NCBI GenBank assembly: GCA_002297935.1
Contig: DBLC01000070.1
Location: forward strand, 1 to 10,799
Direction of reading: 5' to 3'
DNA from: Dialister sp. UBA734
GTDB taxonomy: Bacteria > Bacillota > Negativicutes > Veillonellales > Dialisteraceae
DNA length: 10,799 bases
Part shown: piece after piece, positions 1 to 6,671 of the stretch
How the letters are laid out: each line of letters opens with the position of its first letter
How positions within the stretch are numbered: the first letter of the stretch is position 1
Translations under genes and position numbers: made by a program
Notes under the pieces: model-generated
The model's input: the letters and a program-made list of their open reading frames with translations, nothing else
Told to the model about the DNA's origin: nothing
Database searches by the model: none

Positions 1-75
1 GCGGAAGTAGCTCAGTGGTAGAGCACAACCTTGCCAAGGTTGGGGTCGCGGGTTCGAGTCCCGTTTTCCGCTCCA
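1..75 (+). tRNA. tRNA-Gly (GCC)
   Basis: Complete cloverleaf with encoded CCA at 73-75. The acceptor stem GCGGAAG pairs with TTTCCGC near the 3' end (one G-T pair). The anticodon stem CAACC/GGTTG encloses loop TTGCCAA with anticodon GCC at 33-35. First gene of the ten-tRNA array; such arrays often follow an rRNA operon, but the upstream sequence is outside the window. Confidence 0.96.
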
Positions 76-108
76 TTGTTAGTTACATCGCAAGATGTTT
101 CTATAGAT

Positions 109-184
109 TCCTGAATAGCTCAGCCGGTAGAGCGCGTGACTGTTAATCACGATGTCGTAGGTTCGAACCCTACTTCAGGAGCCA
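109..184 (+). tRNA. tRNA-Asn (GTT)
   Basis: Acceptor stem TCCTGAA pairs with TTCAGGA, followed by discriminator G and encoded CCA. The anticodon loop TGTTAAT between GTGA/TCAC gives anticodon GTT. The T-arm GTAGG-TTCGAAC-CCTAC is intact. Confidence 0.96.
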
Positions 185-186
185 AT

Positions 187-261
187 AGGGGTATCGCCAA
201 GCGGTAAGGCAACGGACTCTGACTCCGTCATGCGTAGGTTCGAATCCTACTACCCCTGCCA
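187..261 (+). tRNA. tRNA-Gln (CTG)
   Basis: Acceptor stem AGGGGTA (187-193) pairs perfectly with TACCCCT (251-257), with discriminator G and CCA. The anticodon stem ACGGA/TCCGT encloses loop CTCTGAC, so the anticodon is CTG rather than the more usual TTG. A second tRNA-Gln(TTG) would be expected elsewhere in the genome to read CAA. Confidence 0.94.
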
Positions 262-265
262 AAAT

Positions 266-341
266 GATCCACTAGCTCAGTCGGTAGAGCACTTGACTTT
301 TAATCAAGGTGTCCCGCGTTCGAGTCGCGGGTGGATCACCA
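266..341 (+). tRNA. tRNA-Lys (TTT)
   Basis: Acceptor GATCCAC (266-272) pairs with GTGGATC (331-337), then discriminator A and CCA. Anticodon stem CTTGA/TCAAG encloses loop CTTTTAA, anticodon TTT. Confidence 0.96.
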
Positions 342-346
342 TATTT

Positions 347-421
347 GGCCTGTTCGTCAAGTGGTTAAGACACCGCCCTTTCACGGCGGGTTCGCGAGTT
401 CGAATCTCGCACAGGTCACCA
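347..421 (+). tRNA. tRNA-Glu (TTC)
   Basis: Acceptor GGCCTGT (347-353) pairs with ACAGGTC (411-417), discriminator A, encoded CCA. Anticodon stem CCGCC/GGCGG with loop CTTTCAC gives anticodon TTC. Confidence 0.96.
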
Positions 422-425
422 ATGT

Positions 426-501
426 GGGCGATTAGCTCAGCTGGGAGAGCGTCTGCCTTACAAGCAGAATGTCAGCAGTTCGATCCTGTTATCGCCCACC
501 A
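426..501 (+). tRNA. tRNA-Val (TAC)
   Basis: Acceptor GGGCGAT (426-432) pairs with ATCGCCC (491-497), discriminator A, CCA. Anticodon stem TCTGC/GCAGA with loop CTTACAA gives anticodon TAC. Confidence 0.96.
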
Positions 502-506
502 CAAAT

Positions 507-583
507 GGCCCGGTGGTGTAGTGGTCTAACATGCCGCCCTGTCACGGCGGAGATCGTCAGTTCAAATCTGATCCGGGTCGCCA
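507..583 (+). tRNA. tRNA-Asp (GTC)
   Basis: Acceptor GGCCCGG (507-513) pairs with CCGGGTC (573-579) with one G-T pair, discriminator G, CCA. Anticodon stem CCGCC/GGCGG with loop CTGTCAC gives anticodon GTC. Confidence 0.96.
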
Positions 584-592
584 TTTTATTTT

Positions 593-668
593 GCCTCGGT
601 AGCTCAGTTGGTAGAGCAAAGGACTGAAAATCCTTGTGTCAACGGTTCGATTCCGTTCTGAGGCACCA
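593..668 (+). tRNA. tRNA-Phe (GAA)
   Basis: Acceptor GCCTCGG (593-599) pairs with CTGAGGC (658-664), discriminator A, CCA. The anticodon loop CTGAAAA between AGGA/TCCT gives anticodon GAA. Confidence 0.96.
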
Positions 669-675
669 CATCTTT

Positions 676-761
676 GCGGCTGTGGCGGAATGGCAGACGC
701 GCTACTTTGAGGGGGTAGTGATCTTTCGATCGTGTGAGTTCAAGTCTCACCAGCCGCACCA
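676..761 (+). tRNA. tRNA-Leu (GAG)
   Basis: Class II tRNA of 86 nt with a long variable arm. Acceptor GCGGCTG (676-682) pairs with CAGCCGC (751-757), discriminator A at 758, CCA. Anticodon stem CTACT/GGTAG encloses TTGAGGG, anticodon GAG, which reads CUC and CUU. It matches the CTC specifier proposed in the first Stem I of the liv T-box leader at 7148-7150. Confidence 0.95.
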
Positions 762-796
762 CTCATTCCTAATTCCCTCGTGTTTCAATTCAATAT

Positions 797-881
797 GCGG
801 TTGTGGCGGAACTGGCAGACGCGCTATCTTCAGGCGGTAGTGGAGTAATCCGTGAGAGTTCAAATCTCTCCAACCGCACCA
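797..881 (+). tRNA. tRNA-Leu (CAG)
   Basis: Class II tRNA with long variable arm. Acceptor GCGGTTG (797-803) pairs with CAACCGC (871-877), discriminator A, CCA. Anticodon stem CTATC/GGTAG encloses TTCAGGC, anticodon CAG. Closely similar to the preceding tRNA-Leu, so probably an old tandem duplication. Last gene of the array. Confidence 0.95.
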
Positions 882-885
882 GTTC

Positions 886-918
886 AAAAAATCTCATCCA
901 ATCGGGTGAGATTTTTTT
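886..918 (+). terminator. Intrinsic terminator of the tRNA array
   Basis: ATCTCATCC (891-899) pairs with GGGTGAGAT (904-912) around the loop AATC, preceded by a run of A and followed by a run of seven T. It starts five bases after the CCA end of the last tRNA, so it most likely ends the tRNA transcript. Confidence 0.9.
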
Positions 919-930
919 GTGCGTTTTTTA

Positions 931-1040
931 GGTGACTGGTAATTGGTGACTCGTGACTGGTGACTGGTGACTGGGATTCTAGTGACTAGTAGCTATCAAT
1001 CCCAGTCACCAGTCACGAGTCACGAGTCACCAGTCACCCC
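931..1040. repeat. Hairpin built from GTGACTGG direct repeats
   Basis: The left arm (about 931-978) is a run of seven- to eight-base units GGTGACTG, GGTGACTC and similar. The right arm (about 998-1038) is the reverse complement, with units CCAGTCAC and CGAGTCAC. The inner 26 bases of each arm pair with a single mismatch around a short centre that itself contains CTAGTGACTAG. No reading frame or transposase is associated. It lies between the tRNA terminator and the polA promoter. Function unknown. Confidence 0.85.
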
Positions 1041-1072
1041 ATTTCCCCTATTTCCTCCTTCTTACATATATA

Positions 1073-1081
1073 TGTTATAAT
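1073..1081 (+). promoter_or_regulatory. Extended -10 promoter of polA
   Basis: TG-T-TATAAT at 1073-1081 is a consensus extended -10 element. No good -35 hexamer lies 16-18 bases upstream, which fits the extended -10 class. The predicted transcript would start near 1088, leaving a leader of about 43 nt before the polA start at 1131. No laboratory evidence. Confidence 0.6.
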
Positions 1082-1130
1082 AAAGCATATTTTCGATGAG
1101 ATGATGTGCGTACAGAAAGCAGGAAAACAG

Positions 1131-3707
1131 ATGGACAAAAAATTAGTGATTATAGATGGAAGCAGTTTGTTATACCGGGCGTTTTATGCGTTGCCGCCTA
1201 CGATGACATCGTCGGAGGGGGTGCCGACCAATGCGATTTATGGCTTTTTGCGGATGCTCTTGGGGTTGTATCGTGATTTGAATCCAGAATACATGGCGGT
1301 GACTTTTGATAAGGACCGTCACACCTTCCGCACCGACATGTATGAGGGCTACAAGGCCACCAGAAGGCCGGCGCCCCAGGAATTGGTGCCCCAGTTCGAT
1401 TTGATTCGGGATGTGCTTTCCACTATGGGTGTAGCGGTGTACAGTCTGGATGGGTACGAAGGGGATGATATCCTGGGCACTCTGTCGCTTCGGTACGAAA
1501 AGGAGCTGCCGGTCAATATTGTTACCGGCGACCGGGATGCGCTGCAGCTTTCCAGTGAAAGGACTACGGTGCTGCTGACCCAGAAGGGGATCACCCAGAT
1601 GGCAGCCATGACGCCGGAAGCCATTCAGGAGAAATATCACATCACTCCGTCTCAGGTAATCGATATGAAAGCTCTCATGGGGGATACGGCGGATAACATT
1701 CCTGGCGTGCCAGGCATTGGGGAAAAAACGGCGTTAAAACTGCTCACCCAGTATGAAACGTTGGACAATCTGTATGCCCATGTGGAGGAAATCAAAGGGG
1801 CCCAGGGAAAGAAACTCACCGCCAATAAAGATATGGCGTACCTGTCCTATGATTTAGCGAAAATCAAACGGGACATTCCGCTGGAAACCACGTTGGAAGA
1901 AATGAAACAGCCGGTGCATATCGAAGAAATGAAAGAGCTGTTCCAGAAATTGGGCATCAATCTACTGTCTGATTTTGCCAATTTACCTCGCTTCCAGGAA
2001 TTGGCAGAAGCGAAGCGCGTAGAAAGCCAACAGAATTTGCTGCCTGTAGAACCCTGGAAGGCACAAGATTTTTCTGACAAAGTGGTGGCTCTGGTGGGTG
2101 ATTTGGAAGGCAAGGCGCCTTTCTTTATGGACAAGGAAATGGTTGTAGTGGCAGACGGCCATGCCTATACCGCCCAGCCGGACCAGTATGGTGACCTGGC
2201 AGCCAATTTACAGCAGGCTAAAGTGGTACTGACGGAAACATCGAAATCGCTGATGGAATCGGATTTCCCTTGTGAAACCCTTCCGTTCTTTGATGTTACC
2301 TTGGCGTCGTACTTGCTGGACCCGACCCGCGTGACCTATCCGCTATCCTATATGGCGGGGCTCTATGGCGTGCCATCGGTCTATCCTGATGAATTGGACA
2401 GCTTTACTGAAAAAGGAAGCTGCATCGGAGAATTTTTGCTGTCTCTCTATGAACCGTGCCAAAAGAAATTGGAAGACAATGGGGTATGGAAACTATTTCA
2501 GGAAGTAGAGCAGCCACTGGTTAAGGTACTGGCTGCCATGGAAAAAGCAGGCATTGCCACGGATCAGAAAACCTGGGCAGAAGTCAGAGCAGACATGGGA
2601 AGCCAGGAACGGATTCTGATGAAAGACATTTATACCGAAGCGGGTGAACCGTTCAATCTCAATTCGCCAAAGCAGCTAGGCCATATCCTGTTTGAAACCA
2701 TGGGCTTGCCGGCAGGAAAGAAAACCAAGACCGGGTACTCCACTGCTGCGGACGTGCTGGAAAATTTGGCCCAGGATTATCCGTTTGTGAAAAATATTTT
2801 GAAATATCGCACCTTAGCGAAATTGATTTCTACCTACTTGGATGCGCTACCCCAGCTGATTCGAAAGGAAACAGGACGTATTCATAGCTCCTTCAACCAG
2901 ACCGTTACCGCTACGGGCCGTCTCTCCAGTTCGGACCCGAATTTGCAGAACATCCCGGTACGCAGTGAAGAAGGAAAGAAGATTCGCTCCCTCTTTGTAC
3001 CAGGGGAGGGCTATGATTGCTTTATTTCTTCCGACTACTCTCAGGTAGAACTTCGCATCCTGGCGCATATGTCTGGTGATGAAAGTCTCATTCAGGCCTT
3101 CTTACATAAAGAAGATATCCATCGAAGAACCGCCGCCGAAGTGTTGGGGATTCCTTTTGAAGACGTCACACCGGAGCAGAGAAGCCATGCGAAAGCGGTC
3201 AACTTCGGGATCATTTACGGCATCAGTGATTTCGGTCTGTCCCGGCAGCTGGGGATTCCGAGAAAACAGGCGGCTGATTATATCAAAGCCTACTTTGAAC
3301 GGTATCCACACATCCATGACTTCATGAACGGCCTCATCGAAAAAGCCAGAGACACCGGACGGGCCACCACCCTCTTTGGTCGCTACCGGGAATTGCCGGA
3401 CATTCATAGCAAAAACTTCCAACGCCGTTCCTTTGCCGAACGGACCGCCATGAATACCCCGATTCAGGGAACGGCCGCAGATATCATGAAAATGGCCATG
3501 ATTGCGGTGTATGACAAAATGCAGCAAGGTCACTACAAGAGCCGAGTGCTGCTGCAGGTCCACGATGAACTGGTGGCGGAAGTGGTGAACGAAGAAAAAG
3601 AAGAAATCGCAAAACTTTTGAAAGACACCATGGAATCCGTGGTTTCCCTCAAAGTCCCGCTTCTGGCCGATGTGAACGAAGGAAAAAATTGGGCGGAAAC
3701 GAAGTAA
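1131..3707 (+). CDS. polA: DNA polymerase I
   Basis: Family A polymerase of 858 residues that fills gaps and removes RNA primers during replication and repair. The N-terminal 5'-3' nuclease domain (about 1-290) shows IIDG at 7-10, TGDRDA near 132-137, KALMGDTADNIPG from 180 and the helix-hairpin-helix GIGEKTA. The middle domain (about 315-455) lacks the DxE pair needed for 3'-5' proofreading, as in many Gram-positive Pol I enzymes, so proofreading is probably absent. The polymerase domain carries motif A DYSQVEL (catalytic D635), motif B with K688 in AKAVNFGIIYG, and motif C VHDEL (D812). I chose ATG 1131 because AGGA lies six bases upstream and the protein then begins MDKKLVIIDG. An in-frame ATG at 1101 would add ten residues but has a poor ribosome site and lies very close to the predicted transcript start. 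In many Firmicutes polA is followed by mutM and coaE; here mutM is absent and a repeat element fills the gap. Confidence 0.97.
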   Translation: MDKKLVIIDGSSLLYRAFYALPPTMTSSEGVPTNAIYGFLRMLLGLYRDLNPEYMAVTFDKDRHTFRTDMYEGYKATRRPAPQELVPQFDLIRDVLSTMGVAVYSLDGYEGDDILGTLSLRYEKELPVNIVTGDRDALQLSSERTTVLLTQKGITQMAAMTPEAIQEKYHITPSQVIDMKALMGDTADNIPGVPGIGEKTALKLLTQYETLDNLYAHVEEIKGAQGKKLTANKDMAYLSYDLAKIKRDIPLETTLEEMKQPVHIEEMKELFQKLGINLLSDFANLPRFQELAEAKRVESQQNLLPVEPWKAQDFSDKVVALVGDLEGKAPFFMDKEMVVVADGHAYTAQPDQYGDLAANLQQAKVVLTETSKSLMESDFPCETLPFFDVTLASYLLDPTRVTYPLSYMAGLYGVPSVYPDELDSFTEKGSCIGEFLLSLYEPCQKKLEDNGVWKLFQEVEQPLVKVLAAMEKAGIATDQKTWAEVRADMGSQERILMKDIYTEAGEPFNLNSPKQLGHILFETMGLPAGKKTKTGYSTAADVLENLAQDYPFVKNILKYRTLAKLISTYLDALPQLIRKETGRIHSSFNQTVTATGRLSSSDPNLQNIPVRSEEGKKIRSLFVPGEGYDCFISSDYSQVELRILAHMSGDESLIQAFLHKEDIHRRTAAEVLGIPFEDVTPEQRSHAKAVNFGIIYGISDFGLSRQLGIPRKQAADYIKAYFERYPHIHDFMNGLIEKARDTGRATTLFGRYRELPDIHSKNFQRRSFAERTAMNTPIQGTAADIMKMAMIAVYDKMQQGHYKSRVLLQVHDELVAEVVNEEKEEIAKLLKDTMESVVSLKVPLLADVNEGKNWAETK

Positions 3708-3732
3708 GCGGTGTTTACCGCTAGTGGTGAAT

Positions 3733-4075
3733 AGTGCGTAATGCGTAATGCGTAGTGCGTAATGAAGGTGGCGGCGCATAAAATTTGGAAGCGCCGCAAA
3801 ATAGATCTATAAGGTTATTATTCTGCTGACTTGTTATGCTTTACAATGAGAAAATACGGCTTATCAAAAGGTTAAAAGGGTTATTACAGGTTGCGAAACT
3901 AAGGTTATCATATAATCCTTTATAACCTGTTTAACCTTGATGGTAGCGGTATATATTACCATGTTTGATATAGAAAATAGAAGTATAGTAACCTTTATAA
4001 AAAGGGGTATTGGGGCGCTATATGAATTGTGCGCCCATTCCACCATTACGCACTACGCACTACGCACTACGCACT
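3733..4075. repeat. Palindromic intergenic element, copy A (polA-coaE gap)
   Basis: About 343 bp, filling most of the 399-bp gap after polA. The outer arms at 3733-3764 and 4044-4075 are built from AGTGCGTA/ATGCGTA units and match in 30 of 32 positions as an inverted repeat. Inside each arm is a GC hairpin: GCGGCGC/GCGCCGC at 3771-3797 on the left and GGGCGC/GCGCCC at 4013-4036 on the right. The interior (about 3800-4005) is AT-rich, with AAGGTTAT-type motifs on the left and their complements ATAACCTT on the right, so the whole element can fold on itself. No open reading frame of substance and no transposase. A small hairpin GCGGT/ACCGC (3708-3721) directly follows the polA stop but has no T run. 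Confidence 0.9.
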
Positions 4076-4106
4076 TATATAAGTAACGAACAAAGGATAG
4101 ATTCAA

Positions 4107-4715
4107 ATGTATCGTATCGGATTAACTGGTGGGGTGGGAAGCGGGAAGAGTACCGTTTCCTCCTACATGAAAGAATTGGGCATTCCTGTCATTGACGGGG
4201 ACAAGTTGGCTAGAGAAGCGGTCACGCCGGGCAGTGCGGCCATGAAGCAGATGAGAACGGTCTTTGGAGACGGCATATTTCTCCCTGACGGCAACCTGGA
4301 TCGGTTGAAAGTGGCCAGCATTGTTTTCAATGACGAAAAGAAACGGCAGCAGCTGAATGGCATCATCCATCCCTATATCTGGCATCGGACCCAGCAGGAA
4401 CTTCTGCGGGCCCAGGAACAGGGCCATCACATCGTGGTGCTGGACATGCCGCTGCTTTTGGAAATCAGCTGGCAGCTCCGGGTGGAATCGGTGTGGATTG
4501 TGAAAGTGCCTCTGGAAGAACAAATTCGTCGGGTCATGGCGAGAGACCACTTCACCCGCCAGCAAGTGCTGGACCGGATTCACAAACAGATGCCAACGGA
4601 AAATAAAGTGAACTACGCCGATGTGGTCATCGATAATAGCCGGTCCGTGGAAGAGACGAGACGGCAGGTGGATGAAGCGCTGAAGAAAATAGGGTATCAG
4701 TACTCCTTTCAGTAA
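4107..4715 (+). CDS. coaE: Dephospho-CoA kinase
   Basis: Cytoplasmic enzyme of 202 residues, the usual length for the family. It catalyses the last step of coenzyme A synthesis, the ATP-dependent phosphorylation of the 3' hydroxyl of dephospho-CoA. The P-loop GGVGSGKST lies at residues 8-16. IDGD at 29-32 matches the family's acidic substrate motif, LDMPLLLE at 112-119 the conserved PLL(F/L)E stretch, and RIHKQM (157-162) with ADVVIDNS (171-178) the C-terminal CoaE signature. The start at 4107 is preceded by AAAGGA at 4092-4097. The gene begins 31 bases after the end of repeat element copy A. I see no clear promoter of its own; it may be co-transcribed with polA through the element. Confidence 0.96.
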   Translation: MYRIGLTGGVGSGKSTVSSYMKELGIPVIDGDKLAREAVTPGSAAMKQMRTVFGDGIFLPDGNLDRLKVASIVFNDEKKRQQLNGIIHPYIWHRTQQELLRAQEQGHHIVVLDMPLLLEISWQLRVESVWIVKVPLEEQIRRVMARDHFTRQQVLDRIHKQMPTENKVNYADVVIDNSRSVEETRRQVDEALKKIGYQYSFQ

Positions 4716-4734
4716 CTAAACATGGCAAGTTTCT

Positions 4735-4985
4735 GTTTATCAAAAGGTTACTATGTTACTGATTTCTTAGTTGATTCAGTTCAATATATCCGATTGGCAA
4801 AGGGTTATAAAAGGTTATGCATGACCGAGAGTGATAACCTTTTATACCCTTGACACCAGCCGCAGCTTTCTTTGTTTCTCACTGGATATTTGCAGAATAA
4901 TAACCTTTTGGTTAGCCATGAAAGGATACTATTCTCTATGGAATCATTGAGGATACCCTTTTATAAAAAGAAAGCGGCGATATGT
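4735..4985. repeat. Related repeat core without terminal repeats (coaE-slt gap)
   Basis: The 299-bp gap after coaE shares the interior motifs of copies A and C but has no GTGCGTAATG ends. The core hairpin AGGGTTATAAAAGGTTAT (4801-4818) pairs with ATAACCTTTTATACCCT (4834-4850), with one bulged base. Further AAAAGGTTACTATG, ATAATAACCTTTT and CCCTTTTATAAAAA motifs flank it, and a single GCGGCG remains near 4974. It is either a decayed copy or an ancestral core. No gene is visible here. Confidence 0.65.
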
Positions 4986-5014
4986 AGATTTTACATTCAG
5001 AGAGGAGGGAGTAC

Positions 5015-5605
5015 ATGAGAATTGCTTTGAAACGAAAGAAGAGAGAGGTCCATCGGCATCAGGGAAATACGGGAGCCATGGTATTTACGCTGCTCGTTGC
5101 GATTTGGAGCGGGCTCATGTTTTACATCCTCTCCGATGTGTCTTTTCTGCGGCCCAATAAGGCGGTGTCTCATATCATTGCGGAAAGTGCGGCCCGGGCG
5201 GAGATTTCGCCTAGCCTCTTGGAAGCGGTGATTCTGACAGAAAGCAAATTCAATGAAAAGGCCATTTCCCATGTAGGCGCCGTGGGGATGATGCAGCTCA
5301 TGCCAGAAACGGCCCAGTGGATTTCCGAAGAAAGCGGCCTTCCGGCGGACCATTTGGAATGGCCGGAGGAAAATATTCCTTTAGGGGCCTGGTACTTGGA
5401 TTATCTGCTAAACGAATACCATAACAACGAAGTGCTGGCCTTGGCGGCCTATAATGCCGGCCGCGGCAATGTGGACAGCTGGATCAAAGACTACCGCTGG
5501 AAAGAAGATTTTTCCGATATGGATAAAATTCCCTTCCCCGAAACCAGAGAATTTGTGAAAACCGTGGTGGCGTCGAGGGATAGGTTAGAGGCAGAACGGA
5601 AGTGA
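5015..5605 (+). CDS. Membrane-anchored lytic transglycosylase (SLT domain)
   Basis: Protein of 196 residues predicted to cleave the MurNAc-GlcNAc bond of peptidoglycan, forming 1,6-anhydro ends. A basic N-terminus (RKKREVHRH) is followed by one hydrophobic segment at about 21-40, probably an uncleaved anchor that places the rest outside the cytoplasmic membrane. The SLT domain runs from about 52 to 165. Its catalytic glutamate is E76 in AVILTESKFN, followed by GAVGMMQLMPETA (88-100) and the ALAAYNAGRGNV motif (142-153), all hallmarks of the Slt70/MltC-like family 1 fold. The AGGAGG at 5003-5008 is six bases from the ATG. It could act in cell wall growth, or in making space for envelope structures; the neighbourhood does not decide. 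Its stop lies only five bases before the left terminal repeat of element copy B. Confidence 0.92.
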   Translation: MRIALKRKKREVHRHQGNTGAMVFTLLVAIWSGLMFYILSDVSFLRPNKAVSHIIAESAARAEISPSLLEAVILTESKFNEKAISHVGAVGMMQLMPETAQWISEESGLPADHLEWPEENIPLGAWYLDYLLNEYHNNEVLALAAYNAGRGNVDSWIKDYRWKEDFSDMDKIPFPETREFVKTVVASRDRLEAERK

Positions 5606-5610
5606 TTATG

Positions 5611-5880
5611 AGTGCGTAATGCGTAGTGCGAAGTGCGTAATGGTGGTGGCGGCGCACAATTCATATAGCGCCGCAAAATATATAAGGTTATTGTCCTATG
5701 AAAACCGTCTTTCTAACAAATCAATTAGGTCCTATGATGCTAGGTTATAGCGATATATACGACACTGTTTGTTACAGAAATTAGCAGAATAGTAACCTAT
5801 ATAAAATGGGTATTGGGGCGCTATATAATTTTGATGCGCCCCTTCCACCATTACGCACTACGCACTTCGCATTACGCATT
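5611..5880. repeat. Palindromic intergenic element, copy B
   Basis: About 270 bp, the shortest of the complete copies. Outer arms of 32 bases at 5611-5642 and 5849-5880 use AGTGCGTA, ATGCGTA and AGTGCGA units in inverted order. The GC hairpins are GCGGCGC/GCGCCGC (5649-5674) and GGGGCGC/GCGCCCC (5815-5842). The interior keeps AAGGTTATTGTCCTATG on the left and AGAATAGTAACCTATAT on the right. It lacks the strong central AAGGGTTATA hairpin seen in copy C, which explains most of the length difference. TTATG occurs at both edges (5606-5610 and 5879-5883), but this is too weak to call a target duplication. Confidence 0.9.
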
Positions 5881-5942
5881 ATGTAAAACAGCGCTTTAAA
5901 TACTAGTTAGCACGAAAGGTATTAAGCACGAAAGGAGTTACT

Positions 5943-6644
5943 ATGGCTGAAGTAGATGAAAAGACGAAGAAAGCCAGGGAGGAGCGGCGGAAGCTTTTTG
6001 CGGACTGGGATATCGAGCATGAGCTTCCTGTAGATATCGGGCCTTACCATTTGCAGCGTATCGATGAGCAGGACGATCGGATTTACTTTGCCTTTGGCTG
6101 GATTGATAAAAAAAGTGGTTGGCGGATTCGGGCGCTGTATGATGAAGAAACCGCCGATTATATGATTAAAATGGACCTGCACATGATGACCTTGACGGAA
6201 ATTGAGTGCATCACCGGAGACTTTGAAGAATTTAAAAGAAATGTGAAACTTCTGACGCCCGGTGCCATTGAAAAGGAATTGATTCATCGAGACGAAGTGT
6301 CGATTCTGGTGCGAGGGAAAGGCTTCATGGTGTGGGATTACCATAAGCTGCTTCCGGAGACTTTGGGCCATTACCAAAGAATCATCGAACCGGACCGGCC
6401 GCTTTTGGGCCTCAATGGGTCTTACATCATCGCGGCCTACGAATGCCGGGAGAAAGACACAGGGATTCTTTTCTTTTACAATGTGTACCGCAATGAATAC
6501 TACGGCGAACTGCGCGCTAAAGGCATTCCAGGCATCATTCACCAGTACGATGCGAAAACCATCGAAGAACTGGAAAAGAAAATCGAAACCAACCTGGGGA
6601 GCGACTTGGAAGAATTGTATAACAATCCGGAAATACCGGATTAA
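5943..6644 (+). CDS. Conserved-looking protein of unknown function, 233 residues
   Basis: I do not recognise this protein. It has no signal peptide, no membrane segment and no nucleotide-binding motif. The N-terminal 20 residues are highly charged (KTKKAREERRK) and probably helical. The middle is a mixed alpha/beta-like region with aromatic clusters such as IYFAFGWIDKKSGWRI, and the C-terminus (EELEKKIETNLGSDLEELY) could form a short helix or coiled coil. It looks soluble and acidic, likely cytoplasmic. AAAGGAG (5931-5937) lies five bases before the ATG, and an 11-base direct repeat AGCACGAAAGG (5909-5919 and 5925-5935) duplicates part of the ribosome site. Codon use matches its neighbours and the frame is open without interruption, so it is very likely a real gene. 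It is isolated between repeat elements B and C, which gives no functional clue. Confidence 0.85.
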   Translation: MAEVDEKTKKAREERRKLFADWDIEHELPVDIGPYHLQRIDEQDDRIYFAFGWIDKKSGWRIRALYDEETADYMIKMDLHMMTLTEIECITGDFEEFKRNVKLLTPGAIEKELIHRDEVSILVRGKGFMVWDYHKLLPETLGHYQRIIEPDRPLLGLNGSYIIAAYECREKDTGILFFYNVYRNEYYGELRAKGIPGIIHQYDAKTIEELEKKIETNLGSDLEELYNNPEIPD

Positions 6645-6671
6645 ATAGAGATGATAGCTAGAGTGGTTTTG

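Noticed and set aside
230..840. Open frames of 99 and 68 codons across the tRNA array
   Set aside because: They run straight through complete tRNA cloverleafs; the reading is a by-product of tRNA sequence.
1101..1130. Upstream ATG as the polA start
   Set aside because: No convincing ribosome site and only about 13 bases from the predicted transcript start; ATG 1131 has AGGA at proper spacing and gives the family-typical N-terminus.
3733..3764. GTGCGTAATG tandem units as a CRISPR array
   Set aside because: Units are only seven to eight bases long and contiguous, with no spacers and no cas genes.
3102..3779. 225-codon frame on the minus strand
   Set aside because: Lies opposite the polA polymerase domain and its amino acid content (His- and Phe-rich) is typical of an antisense shadow.
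3864..4046. 60-codon minus-strand frame inside repeat copy A
   Set aside because: Sits within the palindromic interior, has no ribosome site and is not preserved in copies B or C.
5606..5883. TTATG at both edges of copy B as a target-site duplication
   Set aside because: Five bases, one of them overlapping the terminal repeat, and no equivalent at copies A or C.
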